Positions 1 to 6,528 of a stretch of DNA of 11,358 bases are shown here, one piece after another. Both the position numbers and the translations under genes were made by a program. A model generated the notes under the pieces. The model was given only the letters and a program-made list of their open reading frames with translations, had not been told where the DNA came from and did no database searches. How positions within the stretch are numbered: the stretch's first letter is position 1; each line of letters starts with the position of its first letter. This DNA comes from an uncultured Erysipelotrichaceae bacterium (GTDB lineage Bacteria > Bacillota_I > Bacilli_A > RFN20 > CAG-826), in NCBI GenBank assembly GCA_902774655.1, contig CACYJD010000039.1:1-11358 (forward strand). The letters run 5' to 3'.

Positions 1-7
1 TTGAGTT

Positions 8-1816
8 ATGGATAACGATCAGAAATATATTAGAAATTTCTCAATCATCGCTCACATCGATCACGGCAAGTCAACTCTTGCGGATCGTATTTTAGAGTTA
101 ACCGATACAATCTCTAAAAGAGAGATGAAAGATCAAATCCTAGATTCCATGGACCTTGAACGTGAACGTGGCATCACCATTAAACTAAATGCTGTCACTA
201 TTAAGTATCACGCTAAAGATGGCCATGACTACTTATTTAACTTAATTGATACTCCAGGGCATGTTGACTTTTCCTATGAAGTATCACGCTCATTAGCTGC
301 CTGTGAAGGCTGCTTATTAGTAGTGGATGCCACTCAAGGTGTTGAGGCTCAAACTTTAGCAAATGTTTACCTTGCAGTTGATAACGATTTAGAGATTTTA
401 CCTGTCATCAACAAAGTTGACTTACCAAGTGCAATGCCTGATGTCGTAATGAACGAAATCGAAAATCGCATTGGTATTTCTTGCGAAAACGCTAATCTTG
501 TCAGTGCAAAAACTGGCGAAGGTGTCGATGAAGTTTTAGAAAATATTGTTAAATATATTCCTGCTCCTAGTGGAGATATTAACGCTCCATTACAAGCATT
601 AATCTTTGATTCCTTCTACGATTCATATCGTGGTGTCATCGTATTAGTGAGAATTAAAAATGGACGAGTCAAAGTAGGAGACACAATCCGCTTAATGGCA
701 GTTAACAAAGACTACCTTGTTACTGAAGTTGGTATTAGAACTCCAAAAGAGCTCAAGAAAAATGAACTTACTAGTGGTGAAGTCGGTTATATTGCTGCTC
801 AAATTAAGGATATTCATGATGTTTTCCCGGGTGAAACAATTACTTTAGCGACTAATCCTGCCAAAGAAGCATTACCTGGTTATCAACATATGAATCCTAT
901 GGTTTTCTGTGGTTTATATCCTGTTGACTCTAAGAAATTCTTAGATTTAAAAGACGCTTTAGAAAAATTATCTTTGAATGATGCTTCTTTAACATATGAG
1001 GCAGAAACCAGCCAAGCCTTAGGCTTTGGCTTTAGATGCGGCTTCCTTGGTCTACTCCATATGGATGTAATCCAAGAAAGACTTGAAAGAGAATACGATT
1101 TAGATTTAATTCTTACCGCGCCTAGTGTTATTTATCATGTTTATACAACCAAAGGTGAGAAACTTATCTTAGATAACCCTTCAAAACTTCCTGATTTAAC
1201 CTTAATTAAAGAAATCCAAGAACCTTACGTTAAGGCTAAAATCATGACTCCAAAAGATTACATTGGACCAGTTATGGAACTCTGCCAAGATAGAAGAGGA
1301 ATCTATGTTGATCTCGAATATTTCGATGAAACTAGAACAATTATTACTTATGAACTTCCATTAGCAGAAATTGTCTATAACTTCTTCGATAAACTTAAAA
1401 GTTACACTAAAGGATACGCTTCTTTCGACTATGAATATTCATCATACAAAGCTGGAAACTTAGCGAAGATGGACATCATGCTTAATGGAGAAGTTATCGA
1501 TGCTTTATCTACCATCGTTTATAGAGGTAGCGCATACGAAAGAGGATCTGTTGTAGTCCGTAAGTTAAAAGAGATTATTCCTCGTCAACAATTCGAGGTT
1601 CCTGTACAAGCCGCAATTAACGGAAAAGTCATCGCTAGAGCAGATATTAAAGCTGTTAGAAAAGACGTTTTAGCGAAGTGCTATGGTGGTGATATCTCTC
1701 GTAAACGTAAACTTCTTGAAAAGCAAAAAGAAGGTAAGAAACGTATGAAGGCCATCGGCTCAGTAGAAGTACCTCAAGAAGCATTTATGTCTGTCTTATC
1801 TATCGATGAAGAATAG
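8..1816 (+). CDS. lepA: Elongation factor 4 (LepA), ribosomal back-translocase GTPase
   Basis: LepA is a translational GTPase that binds the ribosome and remobilises stalled or mistranslocated complexes, and has also been linked to 30S assembly. The 602-residue length is normal for the family. Visible GTPase motifs are G1 AHIDHGKST (15-23), the switch region around ERERGITIK (51-59), G3 DTPGH (81-85), G4 NKVD (135-138) and G5 SAK (166-168). The LepA-specific C-terminal domain is intact, with the basic stretch near SRKRKLLEKQKEGKK and the ending VPQEAFMSVL. The ATG at 8 gives the usual N-terminus just ahead of IRNFSIIAHIDHG. Only seven bases precede it, so its ribosome binding site and promoter lie outside the window. 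It ends with TAG and a hairpin terminator follows, so it is not cotranscribed by default with the next gene. Identification is secure. Confidence 0.98.
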   Translation: MDNDQKYIRNFSIIAHIDHGKSTLADRILELTDTISKREMKDQILDSMDLERERGITIKLNAVTIKYHAKDGHDYLFNLIDTPGHVDFSYEVSRSLAACEGCLLVVDATQGVEAQTLANVYLAVDNDLEILPVINKVDLPSAMPDVVMNEIENRIGISCENANLVSAKTGEGVDEVLENIVKYIPAPSGDINAPLQALIFDSFYDSYRGVIVLVRIKNGRVKVGDTIRLMAVNKDYLVTEVGIRTPKELKKNELTSGEVGYIAAQIKDIHDVFPGETITLATNPAKEALPGYQHMNPMVFCGLYPVDSKKFLDLKDALEKLSLNDASLTYEAETSQALGFGFRCGFLGLLHMDVIQERLEREYDLDLILTAPSVIYHVYTTKGEKLILDNPSKLPDLTLIKEIQEPYVKAKIMTPKDYIGPVMELCQDRRGIYVDLEYFDETRTIITYELPLAEIVYNFFDKLKSYTKGYASFDYEYSSYKAGNLAKMDIMLNGEVIDALSTIVYRGSAYERGSVVVRKLKEIIPRQQFEVPVQAAINGKVIARADIKAVRKDVLAKCYGGDISRKRKLLEKQKEGKKRMKAIGSVEVPQEAFMSVLSIDEE

Positions 1817-1846
1817 ATAATTCATAACAATTATTAGTATAAAATT

Positions 1847-1879
1847 AGTAGTTTCTTATTTACATAAGAGACTACTTTT
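1847..1879 (+). terminator. Intrinsic terminator of lepA
   Basis: A 13-bp stem (1847-1859 pairing with 1864-1876, with one G-U pair) closes a four-base loop, and is followed by TTTTGTTAT. It lies 30 bases after the lepA stop. The U-tract is short, so some readthrough is plausible. The loop and right arm overlap the next promoter. Confidence 0.85.
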
Positions 1880-1887
1880 GTTATATT
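1859..1887 (+). promoter_or_regulatory. Sigma-A-like promoter of the pseudo-Fic/hemW operon
   Basis: The -35 is TTTACA (1859-1864). A 17-bp spacer separates it from the -10 TATATT (1882-1887), which is extended by TGT at 1879-1881. Each hexamer has one mismatch to consensus. The predicted start near 1894 would place the AAGGAG ribosome binding site (1894-1899) at the very 5' end of the mRNA, about 15 bases before the ATG at 1909. The -35 lies in the loop and right arm of the lepA terminator. Confidence 0.75.
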
Positions 1888-1908
1888 GATACTAAGGAGA
1901 TTATGCCT

Positions 1909-3402
1909 ATGGCTAAAAATGAAATTGCAGTTCGTTTTACTGAAGAACAATATTTCACTAGACGTGAAGTTGCGGAAGCTTTACGCACTAACTTAATCGA
2001 TCACATTTGGAGTGAAATATTAGACTATCGTAAACAGTTTAAAACCAATATCGAATTAACAGATTTATATAATGGAATGCTCTATGTAACTAGCTGCTCT
2101 AGTTTTGTTGAAAATTACAATAATTTGAATGCTGAGTTACAAAGATATAGCCGTCAATTATCCTCATTTGAAAAAGGTTCAATTACCGAATACTCAATAA
2201 TTAGAGGCATCTTAAAAGAAGAACTTAAAAGCGTTGCGAAATGCTTACAAATCTCAATCAACGATATCGCTTTAGATAAGATTCTTGATAATGAGTGTGA
2301 TAATGAAATTTATCGACCAGTCGAGAATTATTATCGCGCTTTAGAGTATGTTAGAGATACTGACATTGATCGAATTGATGATGAACTTTTAGCCACTTTA
2401 TATCAAATCCTTGAAGGCGACAACGAATTAATCGAGTTCTATAGAACAAGTGAAATTGATGTCGCTCAACAAAAAATTATTATCAATAGAACTCTTAATG
2501 GAGTTCCTGCAAATTATATTGAAAGAATGATGGATCAATTATTTGGATTCATTAATCACTCTGGCCTTAATTATTTAATTAAATCTATGGTGGTCAAATA
2601 CATGATTGATTACATCAAACCATTCTCAAAATATAACGAATTAATTGGCACTTTACTTATGAACGCTATCGTGAAAATGGATAATTATTTAGATAATATC
2701 TATTTAATTCCATTTGAAAAAGTCTTAGTAGCAGATCAAAAACTTCTTAACGAATATGCTAACGAATGCCAAAGAAGTAAAGATATCACCTACTATGTTT
2801 TATTCATGAATAGATGCATGTCTGAAGCTATTAAATATCAAAACGATGAAATCGTTAGATATCAAGTAAAAGCCACCAAAGAGACTTTCTATAGACCAGA
2901 CGAAGAATACTTCAATGAAATCGAAGAGCCTAAGAAAGAAACAATTGTTTCCTCTTATGAAAAAGAAGTTCAATCTCAAAGTGGTGAGGTGCATGAAACT
3001 TATGTTAAACCTGAGCCTAAACACGTAGAAGAAGTTAAGCCTGAACCTGTTAAAGAAACTATTAAACCTGTTCAAGAAGAAAAACCAGTTGTAAAGACTA
3101 GAGTAGAGGTCGAAAAGGTTGCTTATGTAGTCAAAAAAGATCCTACTATCGACGAAAGAACTTTAAAGAAAATGGAGAATGCTCTATTAGAGAGCGACCC
3201 TCTAATCAATAAAAAGCAAGCGCACTTCTATGTTCGTCACTGTGCCTTAGGCCATTTCTATACAATTCAACAATTTAAGAAAGCAGAAGGATGTGTCTAT
3301 GAAACAGCACGCACAAGTATGGATAATCTTGCTAAACGTGGTTATTATAGACGTGAAAACATTAAAAATAAGTTTGTTTACACCCCAATTGATAAAGAGT
3401 AG
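1909..3402 (+). CDS. Fic-family-like protein with degenerate active site and C-terminal winged helix
   Basis: Fic enzymes transfer AMP or related groups from nucleotides to target proteins. This one has the fold signatures but probably not the activity. Residues 64-69 read SSFVEN, fitting the inhibitory-helix motif [S/T]xxxE[G/N] of Fic proteins with an N-terminal inhibitory helix. The stretch ENYYRALEYV (139-148) and the YRTSEI region (178-183) resemble the Fic core. The catalytic motif HPFxDGNGR is replaced by KPFSKYNEL (237-245): the histidine is Lys, and the Asp, both Gly and the Arg are lost. About 65 residues (343-408), rich in Lys, Glu and Pro with repeated KPEP, form a linker to a winged-helix-like domain (about 415-493) containing ETARTSMDNLAKRGYY. 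The ATG at 1909 sits nine bases after AAGGAG. The ATG at 1903 in the same frame would be only three bases away and is less likely. It is the first gene of an operon with a small membrane protein and hemW. A role as a regulator or scaffold is inference. Confidence 0.7.
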   Translation: MAKNEIAVRFTEEQYFTRREVAEALRTNLIDHIWSEILDYRKQFKTNIELTDLYNGMLYVTSCSSFVENYNNLNAELQRYSRQLSSFEKGSITEYSIIRGILKEELKSVAKCLQISINDIALDKILDNECDNEIYRPVENYYRALEYVRDTDIDRIDDELLATLYQILEGDNELIEFYRTSEIDVAQQKIIINRTLNGVPANYIERMMDQLFGFINHSGLNYLIKSMVVKYMIDYIKPFSKYNELIGTLLMNAIVKMDNYLDNIYLIPFEKVLVADQKLLNEYANECQRSKDITYYVLFMNRCMSEAIKYQNDEIVRYQVKATKETFYRPDEEYFNEIEEPKKETIVSSYEKEVQSQSGEVHETYVKPEPKHVEEVKPEPVKETIKPVQEEKPVVKTRVEVEKVAYVVKKDPTIDERTLKKMENALLESDPLINKKQAHFYVRHCALGHFYTIQQFKKAEGCVYETARTSMDNLAKRGYYRRENIKNKFVYTPIDKE

Positions 3403-3414
3403 AATGGAGAAGTT

Positions 3415-3684
3415 ATGGTAATACTCAGCGGAATCGATAGATATTTAGGATTAATTATTATCGGTGGCTTATTAGCCTTCTTTGGATTAATCATCATTAT
3501 TGTTATTCAAGTTAAAAAACACGTTAATGCTTTTAAAATTGAGAAACCTGAAATCTCAGAAGAACAAGCAGCCAAAGAAGAACTTGATCGTGTTTTAGTC
3601 CCAATTGATGACGAAGAAATCGTCAAACAAATGGATGAAGCTTCTAAAGAAGAAATTGCCAAAAACGAACACAAAGACGAATAA
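3415..3684 (+). CDS. Small single-pass membrane protein, unknown function
   Basis: This is an 89-residue protein that I do not recognise. A hydrophobic segment at about residues 10-33 (from YLGLIIIGG to IIIVIQV) is followed by KKHVNAFK and then a charged, Glu-rich cytoplasmic-type tail (about 42-89). The positive-inside rule suggests the N-terminus is outside and the tail is in the cytoplasm. There is no lipobox and no obvious cleavage site. The start ATG is preceded by GGAG (3406-3409) at a five-base spacing, and the gene begins 12 bases after the pseudo-Fic stop. HemW starts five bases after its end, so the three are almost certainly cotranscribed. The amphipathic acidic tail could be a binding surface, for example for the upstream protein, but this is speculation. 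Confidence 0.8.
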   Translation: MVILSGIDRYLGLIIIGGLLAFFGLIIIIVIQVKKHVNAFKIEKPEISEEQAAKEELDRVLVPIDDEEIVKQMDEASKEEIAKNEHKDE

Positions 3685-3689
3685 TCTTT

Positions 3690-4796
3690 ATGTTTAAAGA
3701 AGATAAAAAAGTAAATTCATTATACGTCCACATACCTTTTTGCAATCACATATGCGAATATTGTGACTTCGTAAAACTCATTTATAACGAAGAATTTGCA
3801 AAAGATTATGTGGACTCTTTAATTAAAGAGATTCGTTCTTATAACATCGGCAAAGTTAACACTATCTATATCGGTGGTGGAACTCCAACTAGTTTAAACA
3901 TTGATTTATTCGAAAAAGTTCTAAGCGAATTATCACCAAAACTTAATGATGGTGGAGAGTTCACTTGCGAAGCCAATGTTGAATCACTAAATAAAGATAA
4001 ACTTCTTTTATTAAAGAAATATGGCGTTAATCGTCTATCTATTGGAGTGGAATCCACTCATGATGATTTACTAAAATTCTTAGGGAGACATCATACTTTT
4101 TCAGACGTAAAAACATGTATTAAGCTCGCTAAAGAAATTGGTTTTAAGAATATTAATGTCGATTTAATTTATGGTTATAAAGGTCATACTTTAAAGCTTT
4201 TAAAAGAAGATTTAGAAAATATTTTATCTTTAGATACACCTCATATTTCGATTTATTCATTAATCGTTGATAAGGGTTCAATCTTTTATAACAAAGGCGT
4301 TACAGAGCAAGATAGTGATGAGTCTAGAGAATATTATGATTTAATTCTTAAAACGCTAAGAGAACACGGTTATAAACGTTACGAAATATCTAACTTTGCT
4401 AAACCAGGATACGAATCTCGTCATAACCTAACCTATTGGCGTGATGAAGAGTACTATGGAGTGGGGCTAGGCGCTAACGGATACCTTAATGGTGAGCGTT
4501 ATGCTAACTCAAAATCCCTTTATATATATAATAAGGAATATAAGGCGGAATCAGAGGTTATCACTGATGAAATGGCAAAAGAAGAATTCTTATTAACTAA
4601 CCTACGATTAGAAGATGGATTCTTACTTCCTAGATATAAAGATCGATTCGGAATAGACTTTTTAGAAGAACACAAAGAAGCAATCACTAAATTAGTCAAA
4701 AATGGCTACGCATCTATTGATGAAAATAACTTTAGATTAACTGATGATGGCTTAATGATTATTGATAGTCTGATTCTTGATTTATTTAATAAATAA
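3690..4796 (+). CDS. hemW: HemW-like radical SAM heme chaperone
   Basis: HemW proteins carry a 4Fe-4S cluster and S-adenosylmethionine, bind heme and are thought to deliver it to respiratory enzymes. They were long misannotated as coproporphyrinogen oxidase HemN. The 368-residue length is usual. The cluster motif is CNHICEYCDF (C18, C22, C25), with Phe rather than a fourth Cys at the end, as in HemW and unlike HemN. Other family marks are GGGTPTSL (62-69), LSIGVES (116-122, where most homologues have GVQS), YGYKGHT (161-167, usually YGLPGQT), YEISNFAKPG (231-240) and RHNLTYW (244-250). The place between lepA and hrcA is the classic Firmicutes position. No clear ribosome binding site precedes the ATG, and the previous stop lies five bases upstream, so translational coupling is likely. 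The altered core motifs suggest a diverged member. Confidence 0.93.
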   Translation: MFKEDKKVNSLYVHIPFCNHICEYCDFVKLIYNEEFAKDYVDSLIKEIRSYNIGKVNTIYIGGGTPTSLNIDLFEKVLSELSPKLNDGGEFTCEANVESLNKDKLLLLKKYGVNRLSIGVESTHDDLLKFLGRHHTFSDVKTCIKLAKEIGFKNINVDLIYGYKGHTLKLLKEDLENILSLDTPHISIYSLIVDKGSIFYNKGVTEQDSDESREYYDLILKTLREHGYKRYEISNFAKPGYESRHNLTYWRDEEYYGVGLGANGYLNGERYANSKSLYIYNKEYKAESEVITDEMAKEEFLLTNLRLEDGFLLPRYKDRFGIDFLEEHKEAITKLVKNGYASIDENNFRLTDDGLMIIDSLILDLFNK

Positions 4797-4816
4797 TACA
4801 AAATTTATTCAAATTG

Positions 4817-4842
4817 AAAGTTCGAATTTATCGGACTTTTTT
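4817..4842 (+). terminator. Intrinsic terminator after hemW
   Basis: A 9-bp stem (AAAGTTCGA at 4817-4825 with TCGGACTTT at 4831-4839, one G-U pair) encloses a five-base loop. It runs into TTTTTT (4837-4842) and then ATTATTTTT. It isolates the hemW operon from the heat-shock operon. Confidence 0.88.
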
Positions 4843-4849
4843 ATTATTT

Positions 4850-4876
4850 TTAGCAATCACGTGTTGACAGTGCCAA
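4850..4876 (+). promoter_or_regulatory. Degenerate second CIRCE operator overlapping the -35
   Basis: TTAGCAATC, nine bases, then CAGTGCCAA. Against TTAGCACTC-N9-GAGTGCTAA the left arm matches 8 of 9 and the right arm 7 of 9, with exactly the canonical spacing. The right arm covers the end of the -35 hexamer. It lies 46 bp upstream of the better copy and shares AGTGCCAAA with it. Binding by HrcA is inferred. Confidence 0.6.
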
Positions 4877-4891
4877 AGATTTTACTATAAT
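4864..4891 (+). promoter_or_regulatory. Consensus sigma-A promoter of the hrcA-grpE-dnaK-dnaJ operon
   Basis: A perfect TTGACA (4864-4869) and a perfect TATAAT (4886-4891) are separated by 16 bp, one short of optimal. Initiation is expected near 4898, inside the downstream CIRCE element. Such a strong promoter under operator control is the class I heat-shock arrangement. Confidence 0.9.
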
Positions 4892-4895
4892 GTTG

Positions 4896-4922
4896 TTAGC
4901 ACTCAAAAGAAACGAGTGCCAA
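4896..4922 (+). promoter_or_regulatory. CIRCE operator (HrcA binding site)
   Basis: TTAGCACTC at 4896-4904, a nine-base spacer, then GAGTGCCAA at 4914-4922. This matches the CIRCE consensus at 17 of 18 arm positions; the single difference is C for T in the right arm. It starts five bases after the -10, so bound HrcA would block initiation. The element would also form a stem at the 5' end of the mRNA. An AAGGAGG ribosome binding site (4925-4931) follows, seven bases before the hrcA ATG. Confidence 0.95.
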
Positions 4923-4938
4923 AAAAGGAGGAATAATT

Positions 4939-5959
4939 ATGACTCGTAGAGAAAAAGTTCTAAAGCTCATTGTTGAACACTTTATTAAAACTGCTCAACC
5001 TGTCTCATCCCAAGTCTTAATTGATGAATATGGAATGGATTATTCTTCTGCGACCATTAGAAGTGAGATGTTCGCTCTTGAGAATGAGGGTTATCTAGAA
5101 AAGACCCACACCTCAAGTGGAAGAATTCCTTCAAGCTTAGGTTATCGATACTATATCGAACACTTAAGAGAAAGAAATGTTGATGAAGAATTTAAATATA
5201 AGATGCAACAAGTTCTTGATAAAAGAATTCAATCCATTGATGACATTATCCAAGAATCCTGTGAAATCTTAAGTGAGATGACTTCATTAGCCTCAATCTC
5301 CATCGGCTCTAATGTCTCAAACGAAACACTTGTCTCTGTCCAAATGATTCCAATCAGTGAAACATCAATGACCTGTGTCTTCGTAACAGACCAAGGTTAT
5401 GTTGGTAACAAGACATTCGTTATCTCAAAAGATATTAAGCCAAGCGATATTTCTCAATGATCGATTAAAAGGTACGAAAGTTTGTGAACTAGTCGATAAG
5501 ATGGAGTTAGTCAAACCATTACTTAACGATTACGTAGTAAATCATGATGTTATCTATAAGGTTATGCTTCAAGCTCTAGTAAGCTTCGCTAACGACAGAC
5601 TTACATCATATGGTAAAGATGAACTCTTCGATCAACCTGAGTTCGCAAATGACGCAAATAAAATTAAAAAGATCCTAGAATTACTTGATTCACCTGAGGT
5701 CTTCAGAAACCTCGATGATGGTGGAGATGAAGATATTCAAATCCATATCGGTGGTGAATCAAATAAAGATGATGATGTATCAATCATCTCGGCAAAAGTA
5801 AATATTCCAGGTACTAAAGAGGGCTCCATTGCTATTGTCGGTCCAAAGAGAATGGACTACGACAAAGTCGTCTCGAATATGGAATACCTAATTAAGGAAC
5901 TAGAAAAATACTTCGCTGAACTAGGAAGCGGAAAGGATAGCGATGAAGAAGAAAGTTAA
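4939..5959 (+). pseudogene. hrcA: HrcA heat-inducible transcription repressor, frame interrupted
   Basis: HrcA represses dnaK and groE operons by binding CIRCE and loses activity when GroEL is occupied in heat stress. Frame one (4939-5460) gives 173 residues with the N-terminal winged helix, including SSATIRSEM and KTHTSSGRIP followed by GYRYY, and the start of the ligand-like core. It stops at TGA 5458-5460. The rest is in the next frame: FLNDRLKGTKVCELVDKM begins at 5450 and continues through DQPEF, IHIGGES and the near-terminal IVGPKRMDYDKVVSNMEYL to TAA 5957-5959. The combined length is about 340 residues, normal for HrcA. Both halves are well conserved and share the bases around 5450-5458, so a recent indel or a consensus error is likely. 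If real, the 173-residue product keeps the DNA-binding domain but lacks most of the dimerisation core. The start is supported by AAGGAGG. The end overlaps grpE by 17 bases. Confidence 0.88.
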
Positions 5960-6512
5960 TGAAGAATCCTTAAACGAAGAAGTTAAAGAAGAAAAGACTC
6001 CTGAACTAACTCCCGAAGAAAGAATCGTTGAGTTAGAAGCAGAACTCCAAAAATATAAAAACGAGTTCTATAAAGCCTACGCTGATATGCAAAACCTTAG
6101 AAAGTCTATTGAAAAAGACCATAGGGAAGCAATCAAGTATAGAGCAGAAGGATTCATCGATAACTTACTTCCAGTATTAGATGGTTTCCACTTAGCGCTA
6201 GCGAATAAAGCTACCTCTAAGGAAATGGAAAACTTCCTTGTAGGATTCAGTTATATCTACAAAAATCTAGTCTCTGTCTTAGAAAATGAAGGCGTTAGTG
6301 AGATCTCTCCTAAAGTTGGAGATGAATTCGACTCTAAAGTCATGCAGGCTCTAGAAACAAAAGAGACCGATGGAGAACCAAATAAGGTTCTTGAGGTAAA
6401 AGTTAAAGGTTATAAACTTCACGATCACCTCATTCGTCCATCAATCGTAATTGTCTCTGCTAATCCAAAAGCAGAAGAAAAAAATGAAGAAGTCCCAGAA
6501 ATGGATGCTTAG
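5943..6512 (+). CDS. grpE: GrpE, nucleotide exchange factor of DnaK
   Basis: GrpE works as a dimer that opens the DnaK nucleotide-binding domain to release ADP and so restarts the folding cycle. The 189 residues begin with an acidic, Glu/Lys-rich tail (1-25). A long helix typical of the GrpE coiled coil follows (about 25-85), including FYKAYADMQNLRKS and then LLPVLDGFHLAL. The C-terminal beta domain contains VGDEFDSKVMQALET, LEVKVKGYKLHDHLIRPS and VIVSANP. The ATG lies inside the last codons of hrcA (17-base overlap) and five bases after AAAGGA (5932-5937), so its translation was probably coupled to hrcA. The hrcA frame break would end that coupling 480 bases upstream, leaving its own ribosome binding site. 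The identification is firm. Confidence 0.97.
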   Translation: MKKKVNEESLNEEVKEEKTPELTPEERIVELEAELQKYKNEFYKAYADMQNLRKSIEKDHREAIKYRAEGFIDNLLPVLDGFHLALANKATSKEMENFLVGFSYIYKNLVSVLENEGVSEISPKVGDEFDSKVMQALETKETDGEPNKVLEVKVKGYKLHDHLIRPSIVIVSANPKAEEKNEEVPEMDA

Positions 6513-6528
6513 AAAGGAAAATTAAATT

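Noticed and set aside
2800..3075. 91-codon open frame on the minus strand inside the pseudo-Fic gene
   Set aside because: Its Phe/Asn/Arg-rich sequence is what the complement of a Lys/Glu-rich linker produces; there is no independent support.
2800..3400. DnaD/DnaB-type replication protein for the 497-residue gene, suggested by its winged helix and the tract before it
   Set aside because: The N-terminal SxxxEN motif and the YYRALEYV and KPF...N landmarks match Fic proteins rather than DnaB or DnaD.
5458..5460. TGA read as Trp in hrcA
   Set aside because: Continuing in the same frame gives an unrelated sequence that soon meets further stops, whereas the HrcA continuation is clearly in the next frame.
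5452..5462. Programmed +1 frameshift in hrcA, similar to prfB
   Set aside because: The CAA codon before TGA would re-pair poorly after a +1 slip, there is no Shine-Dalgarno-like stimulator at the right place, and a +1 slip at TGA would skip the conserved FLN. A mutation or consensus error fits better.
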